A stretch of 64,000 bases of DNA, taken from positions 1 through 64,000 of the forward strand of contig JACQON010000012.1 in NCBI GenBank assembly GCA_016202545.1. The letters run 5' to 3'. The notes under the pieces are model-generated. The model did not search any database. It saw nothing but the letters and a program-made list of their open reading frames with translations, and had not been told where the DNA came from. Shown here one piece after another: positions 1-8,850 of this stretch (its first letter is position 1; each line of letters opens with the position of its first letter). The stretch is from Chloroflexota bacterium. Its GTDB lineage: Bacteria; Chloroflexota; Dehalococcoidia; Dehalococcoidales; JACQON01. A program made the translations under genes and the position numbers.

Positions 1-118
1 GAGGAGGGATTATAATGAGGTAAGGCCACACAGCTCACTGGATAATTTAAGCCCAATGGAATTCATGGAAACCAGGGAGAAAACTCTCATTGACAGTGGC
101 CTATAGAATGGGGTAAGG

Positions 119-445
119 TCAATCCAACTGCATTTCTCTTTCCTGAAAGGACTCTACATCAACGAATTCCTTGAAAGAATTATATGTCTGTGATAATTCA
201 GTAATTTTTAAGCGGATTCTTTCATATTGAAGCCTTGTGTCCACCAAAACAACAAGTGGAAAGGCTCTAAGAAAATGCGTGGTATTAGCTAACAAACCAC
301 AACCAATCTCAGCTATTCTTGATGCATTTGCCTCTCTTAGTACTGTTATCGCCGCTTGTGTTGGCCTTGGTGGGTTGGATAGATTCTTCGCCCCAACTGC
401 TGAATATTCGGGCGTTATTATAACCTCTTTGTTACTCATGTTCAT
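119..445 (-). CDS. Short class I SAM-methyltransferase-like protein, probably truncated
   Basis: The product is about 108 residues and carries a motif-I-like SAM-binding loop (IAEIGCGLLANT) followed by an acidic strand end (VVLVDT), as in Rossmann-type methyltransferases. Motif I to motif II is all that is present; a typical family member is around twice as long, so the C-terminal half is missing. The start chosen is the ATG whose ATGA overlaps the stop of the upstream membrane-protein gene, which implies translational coupling. No substrate can be inferred. After the stop, other frames run open to about position 10 but do not resemble the missing methyltransferase part. It may be a remnant or a short stand-alone protein. 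Confidence 0.5.
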   Translation of the reverse strand: MNMSNKEVIITPEYSAVGAKNLSNPPRPTQAAITVLREANASRIAEIGCGLLANTTHFLRAFPLVVLVDTRLQYERIRLKITELSQTYNSFKEFVDVESFQEREMQLD

Positions 446-1155
446 TTCGCTGAGGAAGCGTTTGGATTCAAGGGGCAATTTTGGCACTCAGTGCGATACT
501 TAGGAAGTTTGTTTCTCAACTGAGCATAATCTTGACTTAGTATCCTATCAATTTGGGCTTCGGCAGGATAAGGGAGTCTCCCTTTCAACTTAATCCTCAC
601 TAGGATAAGAAGGATTGAAAGAATCAAAATTAAGTATGGGACCGGATGAGTTAATCTAGAGAGGTCAAAAGCTACAATTACTATGGTAGCAAGAAATGCT
701 AAGAGGGAAATGAAAATTAAGTTTACTGAAATAAAATAATCTCCCCAGTAGGCGAAAGCCCTTTCTCTCTCTGTATCACCTTTAGAAATGAAGGTATAGA
801 AAAGATTCATAAGTTTTCGTTCTTCATCCTTTAAAATTCCCCGCTTGCCTCTCGTGCACGAGACTTGCGTGCACGGTGTGATAATCCAATTTCTAATATA
901 ATCATCTACTTTCTTGCGTTCTTTAAAAAATGTTTTCTCAAGCCAATTGTGAATGTCTAAGAAACCAACTAAAAAATAAGCTGTTACGATGAAAGCAGGT
1001 GGTAAAACCCACTTGGCCATATCTAACCACTTGGGGAGGTCACTCAAAAACTTGCCCAACCAGCCAGGGGATAATAACCATATAAAGAGTGCCAGATAAA
1101 TTCCTAACGCAATTGCCGTTGCAATGGCAATTTTCCCTTTCATTCCTTCGATCAT
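442..1155 (-). CDS. Hypothetical membrane protein downstream of radA
   Basis: This 237-residue protein was not recognised as a named family. Hydrophobic segments are visible near residues 8-28, 45-65, 140-162 and 168-188, with a basic, charged middle (KERKKVDDY region) and a Cys-containing tail. The stretch TPCTQVSC near residue 95 is coded by a palindrome that resembles one in the pilV-like gene. The start ATG overlaps the radA stop (ATGA), and its own stop overlaps the next ATG, so the three genes form a coupled unit. The DNA is clearly richer in A and T than radA, which suggests a recently acquired gene. Confidence 0.6.
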   Translation of the reverse strand: MIEGMKGKIAIATAIALGIYLALFIWLLSPGWLGKFLSDLPKWLDMAKWVLPPAFIVTAYFLVGFLDIHNWLEKTFFKERKKVDDYIRNWIITPCTQVSCTRGKRGILKDEERKLMNLFYTFISKGDTERERAFAYWGDYFISVNLIFISLLAFLATIVIVAFDLSRLTHPVPYLILILSILLILVRIKLKGRLPYPAEAQIDRILSQDYAQLRNKLPKYRTECQNCPLNPNASSAK

Positions 1156-2537
1156 TTTTCTGCTCTCTCCCTGACCAGCCCGGCGCTGATGGCTTCCCGC
1201 AGCGTGCTCGCCGGTATAAGCTCGATGTCTTTAGGGTGCGAGACCTTAGCTCCGACCTTAGGCACCAGGCACCGCTTGAAGCCCAGCCTGGCAGCTTCAA
1301 CCACCCGCCGCTCCAGTTGGGAGACCGCCCGCAGCTCACCGCTTAGTCCTATCTCTCCTACCGCCGCCAGACGGGGGTCAACCGGCGCATCGCGGAAGCT
1401 GGAGGCGATAGACAGGGCGATGGCCAGGTCAGCCGCCGGCTCGCCAATGCTGATGCCGCCGGTGACATTGACCATGATGTCCTGGTTGCCGAGCTTCAGG
1501 CCGACCCGCTTGCTCAGCACCGCCGTCACCAGCAGCAGCCGGCCGAAGTCAACCCCGTTGGCAGTGCGCCGCGGCAGGCCGAAGCTGGTGGGATTGGTCA
1601 GGGCCTGGACCTCCACCAGCAGGGGACGGCTGCCTTCCAGGGCGGGCACCACCGCCGAGCCGATTGGCTCGCCGGGACGCTGCGATAGAAACACCTGCGA
1701 TGGGTTGTCTACCTCCACCAGGCCTCGCTCCTTCATCTCAAAGACGCCGACCTCGTTGGTGGAGCCAAAGCGGTTTTTCACGCCGCGCAGCAGCCGGTAA
1801 GCGCTGAACGGCTCACCTTCAAGGTAGAGGACTACGTCAACGATGTGCTCCAGGGTGCGCGGGCCGGCGATGGAGCCGTCTTTGGTCACGTGCCCGGTGA
1901 TGAGGACGGGTATCGAGTTGGCTTTTGCCCAGTGCATCAGCTTTAGCGTGCACTCTCTGACCTGGGCTATGCTGCCAGGGGCGCCGTCCAGTTCAGCGAG
2001 GTGGACCGCCTGGATGGAATCGACTATCACCAGGCAGGGCAACAGCTTATCAAGCTGGCTCAGAGCCACATCAAGGTCGGTCTCGGCCAGCAGGTACAGC
2101 CCTTCTCCGGCCAGCCCCAGGCGCTCCGCCCGGAGCTTGGTCTGAGATAGCGTCTCCTCGCCGGAAACGTAGACCACCTTGCCTTTGCCCTCGGCCGCCA
2201 GGGCGGCGACCTGGAGCAGAAGGGTTGACTTGCCGATGCCCGGCTCACCACCGATAAGCACCAGGGAGCCGGCCACCAGACCCCCGCCCAGCACCCGGTT
2301 GAACTCGCCCAGCGGCAAAGAGAAGCGGTCCCTGGCCTCGACCCCTATCTGCGACAGCTCCTGGGGGGGATTTTCCCGGGCGGATAAGCCGGAAGAGGGT
2401 GCTTCTGCCGTGATGGTCTCGACGAAGGTATTCCACTGCTGACAGGCCGGGCAGCGCCCCTCCCATCTCAAGCTCTTCCTGCCGCACTGCTGGCAGACAT
2501 AAACCGTCCTGGCGTGGGACCTATCCAGTCTGGTCAT
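1152..2537 (-). CDS. radA: DNA repair protein RadA
   Basis: RadA (Sms) is a RecA-like ATPase that promotes branch migration of recombination intermediates. The 461-residue protein has the usual order: an N-terminal C4 zinc finger (Cys15, Cys18, Cys29, Cys32), a Walker A motif GGEPGIGKST at about 96-105, the RadA signature KNRFG at 254-258, and a C-terminal Lon-protease-like domain. Length matches the family. The gene has its own promoter six bases before the ATG, so the transcript may be almost leaderless. Two accessory genes follow with overlapping start and stop codons. Confidence 0.97.
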   Translation of the reverse strand: MTRLDRSHARTVYVCQQCGRKSLRWEGRCPACQQWNTFVETITAEAPSSGLSARENPPQELSQIGVEARDRFSLPLGEFNRVLGGGLVAGSLVLIGGEPGIGKSTLLLQVAALAAEGKGKVVYVSGEETLSQTKLRAERLGLAGEGLYLLAETDLDVALSQLDKLLPCLVIVDSIQAVHLAELDGAPGSIAQVRECTLKLMHWAKANSIPVLITGHVTKDGSIAGPRTLEHIVDVVLYLEGEPFSAYRLLRGVKNRFGSTNEVGVFEMKERGLVEVDNPSQVFLSQRPGEPIGSAVVPALEGSRPLLVEVQALTNPTSFGLPRRTANGVDFGRLLLVTAVLSKRVGLKLGNQDIMVNVTGGISIGEPAADLAIALSIASSFRDAPVDPRLAAVGEIGLSGELRAVSQLERRVVEAARLGFKRCLVPKVGAKVSHPKDIELIPASTLREAISAGLVRERAEK

Positions 2538-2543
2538 AGATTG

Positions 2544-2572
2544 ACTTTACTAAATTTTTGATGATAAAGCAA
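2544..2572 (-). promoter_or_regulatory. radA promoter
   Basis: On the minus strand a TTGCTT (-35) and TAAAGT (-10) are separated by 17 bases. The -10 box ends only six bases before the radA ATG, and no Shine-Dalgarno sequence is visible, so a very short or absent leader is expected. Confidence 0.5.
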
Positions 2573-2608
2573 GGGCGGTTTCGAGGAGATTGTTTATGAA
2601 TACGCCTT

Positions 2609-2990
2609 GTCATTGCGAGGGCGAAGCCCGAAGCAATCTCACCCGTTTCTGTATGCGTTGCTAGTATCGCGCCAGGCGAATAAAGATATTATCAAACGTT
2701 ATTGTCGCTGTGTGAGGATGCCATCTTCGGCTCGGCTAAGGCGGACGTCCATCTCCCTACCCTCTTCCCAGCGGGAAGAGGGAGTTAAGTAAAAGAGAGG
2801 GGCTTGCCCCTCTCTAAATCTTTTCCCCTTCTCCTGAGCAGGAGAAGGGGAAAAAGGGGATGAGGTCACCCATAAACATGAGTGTTCAAGGATTGGTCTG
2901 AAAGTACCTGTATTTATCCTGATAGGGTACTAGAAATTGCTTCGCCCTCGGGCTGAAGCCTCCGCCTGCGGCGGATGGTCTCGCAATGAC
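2609..2990. repeat. CATTGCGAG-family palindromic repeat, split copy
   Basis: The two ends are inverted: GTCATTGCGAG at 2609 and CTCGCAATGAC ending at 2990. Next to each end is a short palindrome (GGGCGAAGCCC-type) and a GAAGCAATCT box or its relative. Between the ends lies unrelated sequence including a copy of the hairpin repeat described at 59162-59419. This repeat fills most of the gap between radA and argF (2538-3048), in which I see no gene. Confidence 0.65.
2741..2869 (+). repeat. Hairpin-rich repeat, family 1, partial copy
   Basis: Three tandem hairpins: CCCTCTTCCC/GGGAAGAGGG, AGAGAGGGGC/GCCCCTCTCT and CCCCTTCTCCT/AGGAGAAGGGG, ending with the GGGGATGAGGTC box. The same succession occurs near 43.4, 57.4 and 59.3 kb. 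The terminal inverted repeats of the family are not recognisable here. Confidence 0.75.
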
Positions 2991-3048
2991 ACCTTTGAGG
3001 TGGCTTTTTGGGATTCGGACTCACGGATTACGGCCACTATTAAAGGTA

Positions 3049-3076
3049 TTGAATAATTATCATTTCGTGATATACT
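3049..3076 (+). promoter_or_regulatory. argF promoter
   Basis: TTGAAT and TATACT are separated by 16 bases, 22 bases upstream of the argF start codon. Confidence 0.5.
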
Positions 3077-3098
3077 GTAGGGCATAAAGGGGGCTATT

Positions 3099-4034
3099 TT
3101 GAAGAAGGACCTACTTTCAATATCCGACCTGAGCGGTGTGGACATCCATTCGCTTATGTCTGATGCCAGGGAGCTAAAGGCCGCCGGCTGGGTTTCCCTG
3201 CTGGAAAGAAAGACGCTGGCGCTGATATTCGAGAAGCCGTCGCTGAGGACCAGGGTCAGCTTTGAGGTGGCTATGCGGCAGTTGGGCGGCCATGCCATCT
3301 ATCTGTCCCCGGCGGAGGTCGGCCTGGGCCAGCGCGAGTCGGTTGCCGATGTCGCCCGGGTGCTCAGCCGCTATGTGGATGCCATCGCTGCCCGCACCAT
3401 GTCCCACCGCACCCTGGAGGCACTGGCTAAACATGCCCCCGTGCCGGTCATAAATGCGCTGTCTGACCTGGAGCACCCCTGCCAGGCGCTGGCTGACCTG
3501 CTTACCATTTATGAGAAGAAGGGCGAACTCCGGGGGCTGACACTGGCCTTCATCGGCGATGGCAACAATGTGGCGCACAGCCTGCTGCTGGCGGCTTCAC
3601 TCGCCGGCATGAACTTCAGGATTGCTTCTCCGCCTGGCTACGCCGTTAAGGATGAGGTGTTGAATTTGGCCCGGAGATGCGATGATAGCGGCGCCGAGAT
3701 ATTTTGCACCAGTGAGCCGCGCCTGGCGGTCAGCGGGGCTGACGTGGTCTATACCGATGTCTGGACGAGCATGGGGCAGGAAGCGGAAGCCGAGCAGCGG
3801 CGGCAAGCCTTTGCCGGCTATCAGGTGAATAGCGAGCTTTTATCCCTGGCCAAAAGAGATGCCATTCTGATGCATCCCTTGCCAGCCCACCATGGCGAGG
3901 AAGTGGCTGAAGGAATCGCGTACGGCCCGCAGTCGGTGGTCTTTGACCAGGCCGAAAACAGGCTGCACCTGCAAAAGGCGCTGCTGGTACGGATGCTGGG
4001 CGGCCTGGAGATTCCGCTGGCCGGCTACCGGTAG
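3099..4034 (+). CDS. argF: Ornithine carbamoyltransferase
   Basis: ArgF makes citrulline from ornithine and carbamoyl phosphate in arginine synthesis, in the cytosol. The 311-residue protein has the carbamoyl-phosphate loop SLRTR at 48-52, HPCQ at 126-129, and the conserved DVWTSMGQE at about 220. The start is a TTG with AAAGGGGG a few bases upstream. One oddity: the ornithine-side HCLP motif reads HPLP at 259-262, so the usual Cys is Pro, as in aspartate carbamoyltransferases. The remaining signature residues and DVWTSMG still favour ornithine carbamoyltransferase over aspartate or N-acetylornithine carbamoyltransferase. A GNAT of the N-acetylglutamate synthase type lies at 44.8 kb. Confidence 0.9.
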   Translation: MKKDLLSISDLSGVDIHSLMSDARELKAAGWVSLLERKTLALIFEKPSLRTRVSFEVAMRQLGGHAIYLSPAEVGLGQRESVADVARVLSRYVDAIAARTMSHRTLEALAKHAPVPVINALSDLEHPCQALADLLTIYEKKGELRGLTLAFIGDGNNVAHSLLLAASLAGMNFRIASPPGYAVKDEVLNLARRCDDSGAEIFCTSEPRLAVSGADVVYTDVWTSMGQEAEAEQRRQAFAGYQVNSELLSLAKRDAILMHPLPAHHGEEVAEGIAYGPQSVVFDQAENRLHLQKALLVRMLGGLEIPLAGYR

Positions 4035-4157
4035 GGAAGAGGTGTTCGCCAAGCCGCATGGCGGTACAGGCGGATTTGCGATGGAATTATGACGCTACAA
4101 AGACCTGGGGGGGGACAGGTGGGAAAATAATTTGCGTGAAAGACTTTGGAAGTGGGT

Positions 4158-5471
4158 GTGAGTAAACCTATCGTGGCTATCGTTGGCAGGCAGAATGTAG
4201 GTAAGTCCACCCTGTTGAACCGGGCAGCCGGCAAGCCGATAGCTATCGTGGAGGACTTGCCGGGGACAACCCGCGACCGCGTCCTTGCCGATGTTTCGTG
4301 GAACGGGGTTGAGTTCGTCATGGTTGACACCGGAGGTCTGGAACCGCGGGTCCCATCTGCCATTGACCAGATGGTTAAGGCCCAGGTGGATGCAGCCATT
4401 GCTGAGGCTGATGCCATTGTTTTCGTGGTGGATGTGAAGGAAGGCATGGTGCCTGCTGACCAGGACGTCGCCGATATGCTTCGCAAGGCGGGCAAGCCAG
4501 TGGCGCTGGCGGTGAACAAGGCGGACAATACCAGGCTTGAAGGCGCGGTGGCGGAGTTTTACCGGCTGGGGTTAGGTGAGCCGATGGCTATCTCCGCCTA
4601 TCATGGCCGGCGCATCGCTGAACTGCTGGACCGGGTCGTTTCCCTGCTGCCGGCTCGCTTGCCGTCTGAGGTTGCGCCGCAGGTTGTAAAGGTGGCCATA
4701 GTGGGCAGGCCTAACGTGGGCAAGTCAATGCTGCTGAACGCCCTGCTGGGCGAGGAACGGGCCATCGTTGATGAGGCACCGGGGACTACTCGAGACGCTG
4801 TAGACAGCCTACTTGACTTTGAGGGTCGCGGTGTGCTATTTATTGATACAGCGGGAATAAGGCGGCGGGGCCGGATAGAGGTGGGTGTGGAACAGCATAG
4901 TGTAATCCGCACCCTGCGCGCCATCGAGCGGGCGGATATTGCTTTGCTGGTGCTCGATGTCGCCGAACCTGCTACCGCCCAGGATACCCATATCGCCGGG
5001 TACATTCAACAGGCGGCCAGAGGAGTGGCGCTGATAGTCAATAAGTGGGATTTAATAGAAGATAAAAACAAAGCTGAATATGACAGGCATGTCAGAAGCC
5101 AGTTCAAGTTCATGTCCTACGCCCCGCTGGTCTACATTTCGGCGAAACTAGGGTGGGATGTAGATAAGATTATGCCGCTGGTGTTTCAGATATACGATAA
5201 AAGGGCCAAACGGCTACCGCGGGCTGCGGTCAACGCAGTGGTGCAGGACGCTCTGGCGGTCCAGAACTTACCCCGCGTTGGCAAAAGGCAGCTAAAGGTC
5301 TTCGGCGCTGCTCAGTCCGGCGTAAACCCGCCGACGTTTACCTTCTCTGTCAATGATGCTAAACTGGTGCATTTTTCTTACCGGCGCTACCTGGAGAATA
5401 GACTGCGCCAGGCGTTCGGTTTCACCGGCACCCCTCTTCGCCTAGTCTTTAAAACGGGAGGCAAGTCGTGA
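4158..5471 (+). CDS. der: Ribosome assembly GTPase Der (EngA)
   Basis: Der is a double-GTPase needed for maturation of the large ribosomal subunit. Two G domains are visible, each with a P-loop (GRQNVGKS and GRPNVGKS), a PGTTRD switch, a DTGG or DTAG Walker B, and an NKAD or NKWD base-recognition motif; the C-terminal KH-like domain follows. The first P-loop has Gln where Pro is usual. I prefer the GTG at 4158, which gives the family-typical MSKPIVAIVG start and has GGAAG five bases upstream; an in-frame TTG at 4146 is possible. Its stop overlaps the plsY start. Confidence 0.95.
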   Translation: MSKPIVAIVGRQNVGKSTLLNRAAGKPIAIVEDLPGTTRDRVLADVSWNGVEFVMVDTGGLEPRVPSAIDQMVKAQVDAAIAEADAIVFVVDVKEGMVPADQDVADMLRKAGKPVALAVNKADNTRLEGAVAEFYRLGLGEPMAISAYHGRRIAELLDRVVSLLPARLPSEVAPQVVKVAIVGRPNVGKSMLLNALLGEERAIVDEAPGTTRDAVDSLLDFEGRGVLFIDTAGIRRRGRIEVGVEQHSVIRTLRAIERADIALLVLDVAEPATAQDTHIAGYIQQAARGVALIVNKWDLIEDKNKAEYDRHVRSQFKFMSYAPLVYISAKLGWDVDKIMPLVFQIYDKRAKRLPRAAVNAVVQDALAVQNLPRVGKRQLKVFGAAQSGVNPPTFTFSVNDAKLVHFSYRRYLENRLRQAFGFTGTPLRLVFKTGGKS

Positions 5472-6133
5472 TAATCGCCAAATTTGTCAGCGTGATAATT
5501 CTCGGTTACCTTCTGGGTTCAATCCCCTTCGGCGTGCTGGTATCCAGGCACATTGCCGGCGTGGATGTCAGGAAGTACGGCAGCGGCAAAATGGGAACGA
5601 CCAACGTGATGCGAACGGCGGGCAGGAAAGCGGCGGCGCTGGTCCTCGGCCTGGACTTATTAAAAGGGATACTGGCGGTGACTTATGCCGGGCTGATAGT
5701 CGGCAGGAGCTATATGATGGTAGGGGACTTTGCCCTGGGGATGTTGATGGCTGAGGCGGTGGCGGCACTGGCGGCTGTAGCCGGGCATATCTGGCCGATA
5801 TTCCTCAAGTTCAAGGGTGGCAGAGGGGTGGCCACTTTCTTCGGTGGACTGGTCGCTTTATACCCGCCAGCGGCGCTTTTTGGCGGCGAGCTATTGATTA
5901 TCGGCGCCGGCCTGACCAGATTTGCCGCCCTGGGCTCTATTGTCGCCGTGGTTGGCACCTATGCTTTGCTGGTGCCGCTGACCATCATCAACGGATTCCC
6001 CATCGAATTATCATTTTACGCCCTGAGCGGCTCAGTGCTTATCATCGTGATGCACCGTGACAATATCGTCAGGCTGTTGACCGGCACCGAGCGTAAGCTG
6101 GGTGACAAGGCGAAGAGGATAGCCACCGGCTGA
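5468..6133 (+). CDS. plsY: Acyl-phosphate:glycerol-3-phosphate acyltransferase PlsY
   Basis: PlsY is the membrane enzyme that puts the first acyl chain on glycerol-3-phosphate in phospholipid synthesis. The 221-residue protein is strongly hydrophobic with about five to seven membrane segments. The three family motifs are present: GSIPFGVLVSR near the N terminus, GSGKMGTTN, and KGGRGVATFFG. The GTG start overlaps the der stop (GTGA). gpsA, which makes the glycerol-3-phosphate substrate, follows 44 bases later, so the genes form a lipid-precursor pair behind der. Confidence 0.93.
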   Translation: MIIAKFVSVIILGYLLGSIPFGVLVSRHIAGVDVRKYGSGKMGTTNVMRTAGRKAAALVLGLDLLKGILAVTYAGLIVGRSYMMVGDFALGMLMAEAVAALAAVAGHIWPIFLKFKGGRGVATFFGGLVALYPPAALFGGELLIIGAGLTRFAALGSIVAVVGTYALLVPLTIINGFPIELSFYALSGSVLIIVMHRDNIVRLLTGTERKLGDKAKRIATG

Positions 6134-6177
6134 AAAACCACATTTTTGAAAGCCTGGTGATGCCGGCGCGGAGGCAT

Positions 6178-7224
6178 ATGCCCAAAGTTGCTATCATCGG
6201 CACCACCACCTGGGGGATAACCTTGGGGGTGGTGTTAGCGCATAAGGGACTGAAAATCAGGCTGTGGGCGAGGACCGAGGAAGAGGCCCATCGACTGAAG
6301 CGGAACGGGCCTGGCCTGCCGCCGCTGACCGCCTTCCCGTCACAAATATCAATCACCAGTTCGCTGAAGGAAGCTCTGGATGATGTTGCCGCCGTGCTCC
6401 TGGCGGTGCCGTCACAGTCCATGCGACAGAATATAAGGCTGGCCAAGGACCATCTGAAGCAGTCAATGCTGGTGGTGAGCACGGCCAAAGGTCTGGAGGT
6501 CGGCACCAGCAAGCGCATGTCAGAGGTAATCGCCGAGGAAATAGACCCTGGCCTGTGGCCCAATATCTGTGTCCTTTCCGGCCCCAACCTGTCCAAAGAG
6601 GTCATCCAGCGCCTGCCGGCATCGGCAGTGGTGGCAGCCCAGGATATGGACGTCGCCATCAAGGCCCAGAAGCTGCTGACGGCACCCAACTTCACGGTGT
6701 ATACCAACACCGATGTCGTGGGGGTAGAGCTGGGAGGGGCACTGAAGAATGTGATTGCCCTGGGGGCTGGCATGGTGGATGGGATGGGCTATGGCGATAA
6801 CGCCAAGGCGGCCTTCATCACCCGTGGCCTGACCGAGATGGCAGCCCTGGCCGTCGCCCAGGGGGCAAGCCCTCTCACCCTGTCCGGTTTAGCCGGACTG
6901 GGTGATTTGATAGCTACCTGCGCCAGCCCGCTGAGCCGGAACCACCACGTGGGAGTGGAGCTAGCCAAGGGGCACCGGCTGGACAAGATAACTGCCTCGA
7001 TGAGTGGTGTGGCTGAGGGGTTGAGTACCGCCGTTGCCGTCTGGAACCTAGCCCAGAAGCTGGGGCTGGAGATGCCCATAACCGAGAGGATTTACAAGGT
7101 GCTATGTGACGGCGTTAAGCCGGCGCAAGCGATAGCCGAGCTTCTGGAGACCGAGGGCAGGCATGAGCTGGCCGGACGGCGCTGGAAGCTGGTCTCCCTC
7201 TTCAGGCACCGAAAGCGTTCCTGA
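6178..7224 (+). CDS. gpsA: Glycerol-3-phosphate dehydrogenase [NAD(P)+]
   Basis: GpsA reduces dihydroxyacetone phosphate to sn-glycerol-3-phosphate, the PlsY substrate. The product is 348 residues, with an N-terminal Rossmann domain and a helical C-terminal domain carrying the conserved [12 protein letters not shown] and [10 protein letters not shown] segments. The nucleotide-binding loop reads IGTTTWG rather than the usual GAGAWG. The ATG at 6178 is preferred because GGAGG lies five bases upstream; in-frame GTG and ATG codons at 6157 and 6160 lack one. The 3' end overlaps the convergent dnaJ by 23 bases. Confidence 0.94.
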   Translation: MPKVAIIGTTTWGITLGVVLAHKGLKIRLWARTEEEAHRLKRNGPGLPPLTAFPSQISITSSLKEALDDVAAVLLAVPSQSMRQNIRLAKDHLKQSMLVVSTAKGLEVGTSKRMSEVIAEEIDPGLWPNICVLSGPNLSKEVIQRLPASAVVAAQDMDVAIKAQKLLTAPNFTVYTNTDVVGVELGGALKNVIALGAGMVDGMGYGDNAKAAFITRGLTEMAALAVAQGASPLTLSGLAGLGDLIATCASPLSRNHHVGVELAKGHRLDKITASMSGVAEGLSTAVAVWNLAQKLGLEMPITERIYKVLCDGVKPAQAIAELLETEGRHELAGRRWKLVSLFRHRKRS

Positions 7225-8326
7225 GCTTGCTCAGAAAGCCCTTCCATTTTTCTGACGATGGCATATCGGCTGGCTCCAGGCTACCAGCCAGCTCCTGGAA
7301 TAGTCGGCGCTGCTTTTCCGTCAGCAAATCAGGCGTAGCCACAAACAGCGTCACTATCTGGTCGCCGCGTCCGTTTTTATGCAGATGATGGCTCCCCTTG
7401 TTCTTAAGTCGGAAAGCCGTGCCCGTCTGGCTGCCGGCCGGAATCTTGAGCTTGGTGTTGCCATCCATGGTGGGTATTTCTAGCTCGGTACCGAGGGCAG
7501 CCTGAGCGACATTAATAGGCAGGTCGTAGAAGATGTCATCGCCGTCACGGATAAAGAACTGATGGGGCAGCACCGTTATGGCGATGTAAAAGTCGCCCGG
7601 GGCGCCGCCTCTGGTTCCGGCGTGTCCCTCGCCAGAGAGACGTAACTGGGAGCCGTTGTCCACTCCGGCGGGGATTTTGACCAGGATATTGCGCTGGCGT
7701 TTCTCTTTGCCCGTGCCCTTGCACTGTGAGCAGGGGTCGGTGATGATGGTGCCCTCACCCCGGCAGCGATTACAGGTGGTGACATTGGTGAAGCGGCCGA
7801 AGACGCTCTGGTGGACCCGGCGCATCTGCCCGGTGCCATTGCAGTGGGGACACCGGCTGGGCTGAGTGCCCGGCTGGCTGCCGGTGCCCTGACACAAGGA
7901 GCAATGCTCGGTGCGGAGTACCGATATCTCCTTTTCGCAGCCGAAGGCAGCCTCCTCAAAGGTAATGGTGATGCTGCCGCGCAGGTCGGCGCCGCTCCGG
8001 GGCGCCTGGCGGGAGGTGGTGGCAGCGCCGCCAAAGAAGGCTTCAAAGATGTCACCGAAGCCGCCGAAGTCAAAGTTGCCGAAACCCTGTCCCGGGCCAC
8101 CCTCGACGCCGGCATGTCCGAAGCGGTCATAGGCGGAGCGCTTGTCCGGGTCTGACAATGCCTCGTAGGCCTCGTTCAGCTCTTTGAACTTTTCCGCAGC
8201 GTCCTCAGCGTGGTTGCGGTCAGGGTGGCATTTGAAGGCTAGCTTGCGGAAGGCCTTCTTTATTTCTTCCTCGGAAGCGTCTCTATCTACGCCCAGGACT
8301 TCATAATAGTCTCGCTTTATGGCCAT
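7202..8326 (-). CDS. dnaJ: Chaperone protein DnaJ
   Basis: DnaJ is the co-chaperone that delivers substrate to DnaK and stimulates its ATPase. The 374-residue protein has an N-terminal J domain with HPD at 34-36, a Gly/Phe-rich linker (about 75-105), four zinc repeats ([32 protein letters not shown]), and a C-terminal substrate-binding region: a complete type I DnaJ. It is the last gene of the heat-shock operon, separated from dnaK by an unrelated gene and a small palindromic repeat. Confidence 0.97.
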   Translation of the reverse strand: MAIKRDYYEVLGVDRDASEEEIKKAFRKLAFKCHPDRNHAEDAAEKFKELNEAYEALSDPDKRSAYDRFGHAGVEGGPGQGFGNFDFGGFGDIFEAFFGGAATTSRQAPRSGADLRGSITITFEEAAFGCEKEISVLRTEHCSLCQGTGSQPGTQPSRCPHCNGTGQMRRVHQSVFGRFTNVTTCNRCRGEGTIITDPCSQCKGTGKEKRQRNILVKIPAGVDNGSQLRLSGEGHAGTRGGAPGDFYIAITVLPHQFFIRDGDDIFYDLPINVAQAALGTELEIPTMDGNTKLKIPAGSQTGTAFRLKNKGSHHLHKNGRGDQIVTLFVATPDLLTEKQRRLFQELAGSLEPADMPSSEKWKGFLSKLRNAFGA

Positions 8327-8342
8327 TACCTTAGTAAACCCT

Positions 8343-8411
8343 ATCCCCTTTATCCCCTTCCCCTTGATAAGGGGAAGGGGAATTGATATGTAAGAGGGGC
8401 GAAGCCCCTCT
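8343..8411. repeat. Palindromic repeat between dnaJ and the preceding gene
   Basis: Two hairpins: CCCCTTCCCCTT facing AAGGGGAAGGGG, and AAGAGGGGC facing GCCCCTCTT. Both resemble the inner hairpins of the family 1 repeat (for example 59.3 kb), so this is likely a shortened copy. It lies inside the operon, upstream of dnaJ. Confidence 0.6.
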
Positions 8412-8415
8412 TTAA

Positions 8416-8832
8416 CTAATCTCCCAATAGCCGCTTGATGAGCCCAAAGTCGTGATCTTGAAATTCCTTCAGAACTTTTGCACGACTGATGCGAGGAGAA
8501 TGGTTTTTATACTTGTGCGTAATTAACTCGTTTGCCTTGGCCCCAGGAAGAAAATATAGTTCAGGTTTTTGTGCGGCATCCTTCCCAAGCCGGACAAGTG
8601 CAACAATAGGGTTTGTGCTAGGGTCGAACTTATTTTTGACTAACCAATCATAACCTTGATACGTGGATTTGATTTGTATCTTGATTGTCTTTCCAGAATG
8701 AGCTAGTGCCACCATGTCAAGAATCTTCGCCCTGCCTATAGTAATGGCAATATCATATCCCAAGCGAGACATGATGAATGCTACGTAATACTCCCCTGCC
8801 AGACCTCTCTGTTGACTATCTGGTTCGCCCAT
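8416..8832 (-). CDS. Predicted PD-(D/E)XK nuclease-like protein inside the dnaK-dnaJ operon
   Basis: The 138-residue product has an early acidic residue in [19 protein letters not shown], then LDMVAL, then a strand ending QIKS. This E...D...QxK order fits the PD-(D/E)XK fold seen in small resolvase-like or restriction-type nucleases. This is a motif-level call; no family was recognised with certainty and catalysis is not shown. The gene starts 18 bases after the dnaK stop, on the same strand, so it should be co-transcribed with the heat-shock genes. Its DNA is AT-richer than dnaK and dnaJ, which suggests insertion of a foreign gene. Confidence 0.55.
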   Translation of the reverse strand: MGEPDSQQRGLAGEYYVAFIMSRLGYDIAITIGRAKILDMVALAHSGKTIKIQIKSTYQGYDWLVKNKFDPSTNPIVALVRLGKDAAQKPELYFLPGAKANELITHKYKNHSPRISRAKVLKEFQDHDFGLIKRLLGD

Positions 8833-8850
8833 TATTTTTACTCCCCTGAA

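Noticed and set aside
2820-2870. Hairpin CCCCTTCTCCT/AGGAGAAGGGG read as a simple terminator of radA or argF
   Set aside because: The same hairpin recurs at several loci in one ordered set with other hairpins, so it is part of a dispersed repeat, and radA is transcribed away from it.
6157-6177. Upstream GTG/ATG starts of gpsA
   Set aside because: The ATG at 6178 has GGAGG at ideal distance and begins directly with the dinucleotide-binding strand, as usual for GpsA.
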